Positions 4,094 through 7,474 of a stretch of DNA of 7,474 nt are shown piece after piece. The DNA is taken from contig DNFG01000004.1 of assembly GCA_003487005.1 (NCBI GenBank), forward strand, positions 1 through 7,474. The letters are read 5' to 3'. The stretch's first letter is position 1. Each line of letters begins with the position of its first letter. The stretch comes from Bryobacterales bacterium (lineage in GTDB: Bacteria > Acidobacteriota > Terriglobia > Bryobacterales > Bryobacteraceae). The notes beneath the pieces are model-generated. The model saw nothing but the letters and a program-made list of their open reading frames with translations. It was not told where the DNA came from and ran no database searches. Position numbers and translations under genes: made by a program.

Positions 4094-6505
4094 TCACTGC
4101 CAGCCGCAACTGATTTCCATGCCGATCGGCATCCCCGGCGGGGGGTCGAGCGCTTTGGGCAGAGCGGCCGAGGCTGGATCCTTCAAATAGGCGTCGATTC
4201 GGGCTTTCAGGAAGGCGTTAAAGGGCGTCTTCTGAAGTTCCAGGCGCGTTCCAAGGGCGTGAAGTGACGCTAATGCTTCGCCGCGCGCGGCGCCGAGCGC
4301 CCGTTCGTCGGCGGCGAGCGCCGCGAGATGCCGGACCGCCTGTCCGCAAACGGTTTTCCCGATTTCGCCGGCCATCTCTTCGCCGAACCGGGATGGACAC
4401 GCCGCCTCGCCGATCCGGGCCAGCACTGCGCCGAGCGCAGGCTGGCTGGCGGACCGCGCACGATGAACCACCAGACGCGATGCCCGCTCCGGGTGGAGCA
4501 GCAGGCCGAGCGTCAGATCCGCGGCCGATTCGGCCGCCGCGAGTGGGTCGAACGTCAGCCCGGTCCGCCCCCGGACGAGTTCCCGGGTGGCGGCGATCCC
4601 CGCCGGTCTCGGCGGCAACAGCGCCAGCACCCGTTCGGGGATCGCCAGCGCTTCGGGCTTCAACGTATCGAGCAGCGCTTCGAGCGCGCGGGTCTGTTCA
4701 GCGGCCGGGACCAGCGCGGTCGGGGTCTGACCGTCGCCTTTCAGGGCGTAACGGTAGTCCAGACCACCGACCACCTTGGCCGCGGCCTCCACCTGGTAGC
4801 GATGCCCGAAATAGAGCGGCGCGAGCACGTCCTCCAGTTCCGCCAGCGGTCGCCCCGCCGGCAGATTGTTCTCCCCAAATCGCGCGAGCGCCGCGCCTCG
4901 AACCGCCATCACGCGCCGGAGTTCGTCCACCGCGCTTGCGCCGTTGTCCCACAAATGCGTGGCCGGGTGGGCGCTGCCCGCCGGGCGGGCATCCTGGTCG
5001 GACAAAAACACGAGCCCGCGCTTCGCCGCTTCGTCCAGAATCCTGTTCAATTCGGCCTTTTCGTCCGCGCCCGGAGCGAATTGGGCATAGCCCCAGGCGA
5101 TCGAGACTTTGTCCCACTCGCCGATTTTGAGATCGTAAGCGTTCGCGACGCCGGGACGGCCGTCCGCGCCGAGTGCAATCAGCGGGTGGGGGTAATCCAT
5201 CACCGAAGCGTTTCCGGTCGCCGAAGCGATGTAATTATGCGAAAGCCCGAGCGTGTGGCCGACTTCGTGGGCGGAAAGCTGGCGGAGGCGGTCCAGCGCC
5301 ATCTTCATCAGGGTGGGATCCGACTGCGCGGCGGGTTCGTAAGGGGCGCGGAAGGCCTCGGCGATCAGGAAATCCTGGCGGACGCGGAGGGACCCGAGGG
5401 TGACGTGGCCCTTGATGATCTCGCCGGTCCGGGGGTCGGAGACGCTCGCGCCATAACTCCAGCCGCGCGTCGAGCGGTGGACCCACTGAATGACGTTGTA
5501 GCGGACATCCATCGGGTCGGCGCCCTCGGGCATCATTTCGACTTTGTAGGCGTTGCGGAAGCCCGCGGCTTCAAAGGCGGCATCCCACCAGCGCGCGCCT
5601 TCGAGCAGGGCCGTCCGGACCGGTTCCGGGGTACCCCGGTCGAGGTAGTAGACGATCGGCTGGACGGGCTCGCTGATTTTGGCGCGCGGGTCCTTCTTGA
5701 CGAGACGATGCCGTCGGATGAAGCGCTTGACGACCGGCTGATCGACCGGCGTGGCGAAATCGAACCAGGAAACGGGGAAATAGCCGCCACGGGGGTCGAA
5801 TTCGCGCGGTTGGTAGCCGGGTTCGGGCAGTTGGATGAAGCTATGGTGCTGGCGGACGGAGACGGCATCGCGGGCGGGGGAGACGGAAGAGAGCCACGCG
5901 CCCGCGGGGCCGCCGGCGAAGCTGATGGTGGCCTCGACCTCGGTATTGCGGGGGAAATTGCGGGTCCGGGGCTCGAAAAGCGCGCTGCGGGAGGCTTCGA
6001 CGCGCCACGCGCCCTGGCGCGCGCGCTGCAACTGGCCGGCAACATCGTGGGCGTCGCGCAAGTAGAAGGGGGTGGCATCGACGAGAACGCGTTCGCCGGT
6101 CCGGGCGGCGATTTCAAAGCCCCAGATGACGGATTCGGCGAAGGAATCGCGGACGGCCTGGCGCTCTCCGGCATCTTCGGAAGTCGCGCGGTAGCCGGTA
6201 TTGGATTGAATCAGAAGGACTTTGGGCCCGGCCTGCTCGAAGCGGACCACGCGCGTGGCGCCCAACTGGCCGCGGTCGAGGCCGATGTCGTTCGAGCCGA
6301 TGCCGGCGGGCAGCGAGTTCACATAGAGAAACTCCTGGCCCCAGCGGCCGGCTTCGAGCCACAGTTTGCCGGCGTTTTCGTCCCAGTAGAGCGTAAAAAA
6401 GCCGTCCAGTTTGCGCATTTCGCGCGTTTTCTCTTCAATGGTGGGCACGGCCGCGGCGACGGGGGCGAGGCAAAGCATCAGGGCAGCGAGCCATTTCGAA
6501 AGCAT
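4094..6505 (-). CDS. Secreted zinc metalloprotease with DUF5117 and metzincin-type (DUF4953) domains
   Basis: The product has 803 residues. I chose ATG 6505-6503 because it opens a clean signal peptide (MLSKWLAALMLCLAPVAAA, residues 1-19). The frame stays open upstream to 7402, but that stretch is antisense to the glycoside hydrolase gene. Residues about 35-270 match the DUF5117 region (GFFTLYWDENAGKLWLEAGR, then SNDIGLDRGQLG at 71-82). The catalytic domain holds HEVGHTLGLSHN at 413-424, the HExxHxxGxxH zinc site (H413, H417, H423 ligands; E414 base). SVMDYP at 434-439 supplies the Met-turn (M436), so the metzincin active site is complete. The C-terminal part (about 550-803) is helical and Ala/Arg-rich. 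Such proteins are periplasmic or secreted; their substrates are largely unknown. There is no Shine-Dalgarno; a -10-like TGTAAT ends 6 nt before the ATG. It is divergent from the glycoside hydrolase gene and convergent with the small membrane protein gene, with no obvious terminator between the latter two. Confidence 0.92.
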   Translation of the reverse strand: MLSKWLAALMLCLAPVAAAVPTIEEKTREMRKLDGFFTLYWDENAGKLWLEAGRWGQEFLYVNSLPAGIGSNDIGLDRGQLGATRVVRFEQAGPKVLLIQSNTGYRATSEDAGERQAVRDSFAESVIWGFEIAARTGERVLVDATPFYLRDAHDVAGQLQRARQGAWRVEASRSALFEPRTRNFPRNTEVEATISFAGGPAGAWLSSVSPARDAVSVRQHHSFIQLPEPGYQPREFDPRGGYFPVSWFDFATPVDQPVVKRFIRRHRLVKKDPRAKISEPVQPIVYYLDRGTPEPVRTALLEGARWWDAAFEAAGFRNAYKVEMMPEGADPMDVRYNVIQWVHRSTRGWSYGASVSDPRTGEIIKGHVTLGSLRVRQDFLIAEAFRAPYEPAAQSDPTLMKMALDRLRQLSAHEVGHTLGLSHNYIASATGNASVMDYPHPLIALGADGRPGVANAYDLKIGEWDKVSIAWGYAQFAPGADEKAELNRILDEAAKRGLVFLSDQDARPAGSAHPATHLWDNGASAVDELRRVMAVRGAALARFGENNLPAGRPLAELEDVLAPLYFGHRYQVEAAAKVVGGLDYRYALKGDGQTPTALVPAAEQTRALEALLDTLKPEALAIPERVLALLPPRPAGIAATRELVRGRTGLTFDPLAAAESAADLTLGLLLHPERASRLVVHRARSASQPALGAVLARIGEAACPSRFGEEMAGEIGKTVCGQAVRHLAALAADERALGAARGEALASLHALGTRLELQKTPFNAFLKARIDAYLKDPASAALPKALDPPPGMPIGMEISCGWQ

Positions 6506-6511
6506 CCCGTC

Positions 6512-6522
6512 ATTACACCATG
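6512..6522 (-). promoter_or_regulatory. Candidate leaderless promoter (extended -10) of the metalloprotease gene
   Basis: The minus strand reads TGG-TGTAAT (TG at 6521-6522 extended element, hexamer 6512-6517, 5 of 6 to TATAAT). It is followed by GACGGG and then the ATG at 6505. Transcription would begin at or next to the A of the ATG, giving a leaderless mRNA. This fits the absence of a Shine-Dalgarno. No clear -35 is seen. Confidence 0.4.
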
Positions 6523-6529
6523 GCCCGGG

Positions 6530-6535
6530 TACACT
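6530..6535 (+). promoter_or_regulatory. Candidate leaderless -10 box of the glycoside hydrolase gene
   Basis: TACACT (TAxxxT form, 4 of 6 to TATAAT) is followed by GAAACT and then ATG at 6542. The start point would fall on the ATG itself. No Shine-Dalgarno precedes the ATG, and no good -35 is seen. The layout mirrors that of the divergent metalloprotease gene. Confidence 0.35.
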
Positions 6536-6541
6536 GAAACT

Positions 6542-7474
6542 ATGCGAAGGCTCCTTCTGCTCTGGACCGCGTTCGCGGTCCCGGCCCTGCTTTCCGCGAT
6601 CACGCCGTGCGCGCCCACTCCGGCGTATTCGCCTTGCGAGATCACGGTCCCGATGACGGCGGCGGAACGCGCCCAGCACCCGAATCCCTACAAAAGCGTC
6701 GATCTGTGGGCCGAAATGCGTTCGCCGTCGTTCAAGACGTTCCGCGTGCCCGCTTTCTTTGACGGCGAGCAGATGCGCTTCCGGTTTTCGCCGACCGAAG
6801 CCGGGGAGTGGACGTTCCGGCTGACGTCGAATCTCGCATCGGTGAACGGGCAGATCAGCAAGTTCAGCGCGACGGCGTCGGAAAGTGTCGGGTTCATCCG
6901 CCCGGTAAACCTTCATTTCTGGATCCATCACGAGCAGCGGAAGCCCCATCTTTGGATGGGCGACACCTGCTATCGCTGTGCGTGGGTGGAGCAGGCGCTG
7001 TTTGAGACGATTATCCGGAAGCGGGCGGAGCAGAAGTTCACGCATGTCCGCTATCTGACGCTGCCGTGGGCAGGGGGGCCGCAGACGGCATTCACGTCGC
7101 CGGACGAACCCAGCCAGGCGTGGTTCCGGGAACTGGACTCGCGGGTGGCCTTCGTCCACCAACAGGGACTGTTTTCGGATCTGATTCTGGGTGGCGACGA
7201 GAATCATCTGGCGAAACTGTTTCCCGAGCGCGAGCAGCGCGAGCGCTACCTGCGCTTCATGGTGGCCCGGTACTCGGCCTACAACGTGACGTGGCAACTG
7301 GTGCAGGAGTATGAGGAGTATGCCAATGCCCGCGAATTCACGCGCGAACTGGGGTTGAAACTGAAGGAACTGGACTACAACCAGCACCCGCGGACCACCC
7401 ACACGCTGAACACGAACTCGGCGCTGATCGACGATGGCTGGCTGGACTACCTGCTGTACCAGTCGTCGGACGAC
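6542..7474 (+). CDS. Secreted DUF5060/DUF4038 (apiosidase-like) glycoside hydrolase, 3' end cut off by window edge
   Basis: The first 311 codons are visible and open to the right edge. Residues 1-19 are a signal peptide (MRRLLLLWTAFAVPALLSA). Residues about 32-115 match the DUF5060 beta-sandwich: NPYKSVDLWAEMRSPSFKTF, then RVPAFFDG and FSPTEAGEWTFRL (82-94). From about 132 the DUF4038/apiosidase-like TIM barrel begins: KPHLWMGDTCYRCAW (134-148) corresponds to the family's PFFWLGDTAW strand. THVRYLTLPWAG (167-178) and the acidic WQLVQEYEEY (251-260) follow. C23 and C32 could form a disulfide after export. The family includes glycosidases acting on plant cell-wall polysaccharides such as rhamnogalacturonan II side chains (GH140). 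The true substrate here is unknown, and the C-terminal half of the barrel is outside the window. The first ATG after the divergent spacer gives the signal peptide and is the natural start. Confidence 0.88.
   Translation, partial: MRRLLLLWTAFAVPALLSAITPCAPTPAYSPCEITVPMTAAERAQHPNPYKSVDLWAEMRSPSFKTFRVPAFFDGEQMRFRFSPTEAGEWTFRLTSNLASVNGQISKFSATASESVGFIRPVNLHFWIHHEQRKPHLWMGDTCYRCAWVEQALFETIIRKRAEQKFTHVRYLTLPWAGGPQTAFTSPDEPSQAWFRELDSRVAFVHQQGLFSDLILGGDENHLAKLFPEREQRERYLRFMVARYSAYNVTWQLVQEYEEYANAREFTRELGLKLKELDYNQHPRTTHTLNTNSALIDDGWLDYLLYQSSDD

Noticed and set aside
4264..5130. Plus-strand 288-codon open frame
   Set aside because: It is antisense to the C-terminal part of the metalloprotease, with Arg/Pro-rich composition and no motif.
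6506..7402. Upstream extension of the metalloprotease frame to a 1102-residue protein
   Set aside because: The added 299 residues are Arg/Pro-rich, have no domain character, lie antisense to the glycoside hydrolase gene, and precede a proper signal peptide that begins at 6505. This is an open frame caused by high GC.
1..7474. CRISPR array, tRNA or rRNA gene, insertion sequence or phage attachment site
   Set aside because: I saw no regularly spaced repeats, no tRNA-like cloverleaf, no transposase or integrase motif, and no terminal inverted repeats. The only repeat pair is the one inside the S41 gene.

Overview
The window is GC-rich bacterial DNA. It carries seven complete or nearly complete genes plus small regulatory sites. 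Three features suggest an acidobacterium of the Solibacter/Bryobacter type: an S41 peptidase with a 'DLRNCA' motif, a DUF5117-type zinc metalloprotease, and a DUF5060/DUF4038 glycoside hydrolase beside a Gfo/Idh/MocA oxidoreductase. This assignment is inference from family resemblance. No rRNA, tRNA or other taxonomic marker is present. Codon use looks uniform and GC-rich in every gene, and nothing clearly marks a horizontally acquired island.

Layout. On the minus strand, reading leftwards from 3584, the order is: a Gfo/Idh/MocA oxidoreductase (3584-2421); a perfect 26-nt palindromic terminator hairpin (2400-2375); a two-gene toxin-antitoxin module made of an AbrB/MazE-fold antitoxin (2308-2081) and a Doc/Fic-fold toxin (2084-1686), overlapping by ATGA; a small lipoprotein of unknown function (1637-990); and an S41/PDZ peptidase (829 to beyond base 1). 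On the plus strand, a small two-helix membrane protein (3700-4077) runs divergently from the oxidoreductase. It converges on a large secreted metzincin-type metalloprotease on the minus strand (6505-4094). That gene is divergent, across only 36 bp, from a plus-strand secreted DUF5060/DUF4038 (apiosidase-like) glycoside hydrolase (6542 to beyond the right edge).

How the genes work together. Only the toxin-antitoxin pair is an obvious functional unit. Its SD, promoter candidate and operator-like palindrome all lie directly upstream of the antitoxin. The oxidoreductase, glycoside hydrolase and secreted metalloprotease fit a polymer-degrading heterotrophic lifestyle, but they are not in one operon. 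No gap exceeds 300 bp.

The most interesting points are: (1) the AbrB-antitoxin/Doc-toxin pairing with its operator; (2) the 36-bp divergent spacer at 6506-6541, where each gene has a -10-like hexamer ending 6 nt before its ATG and no Shine-Dalgarno, suggesting two back-to-back leaderless transcripts; (3) an in-frame 31-bp repeat (one mismatch) at the very left edge inside the S41 gene, which may be an assembly artefact. I found no convincing wholly new defence or mobile system.
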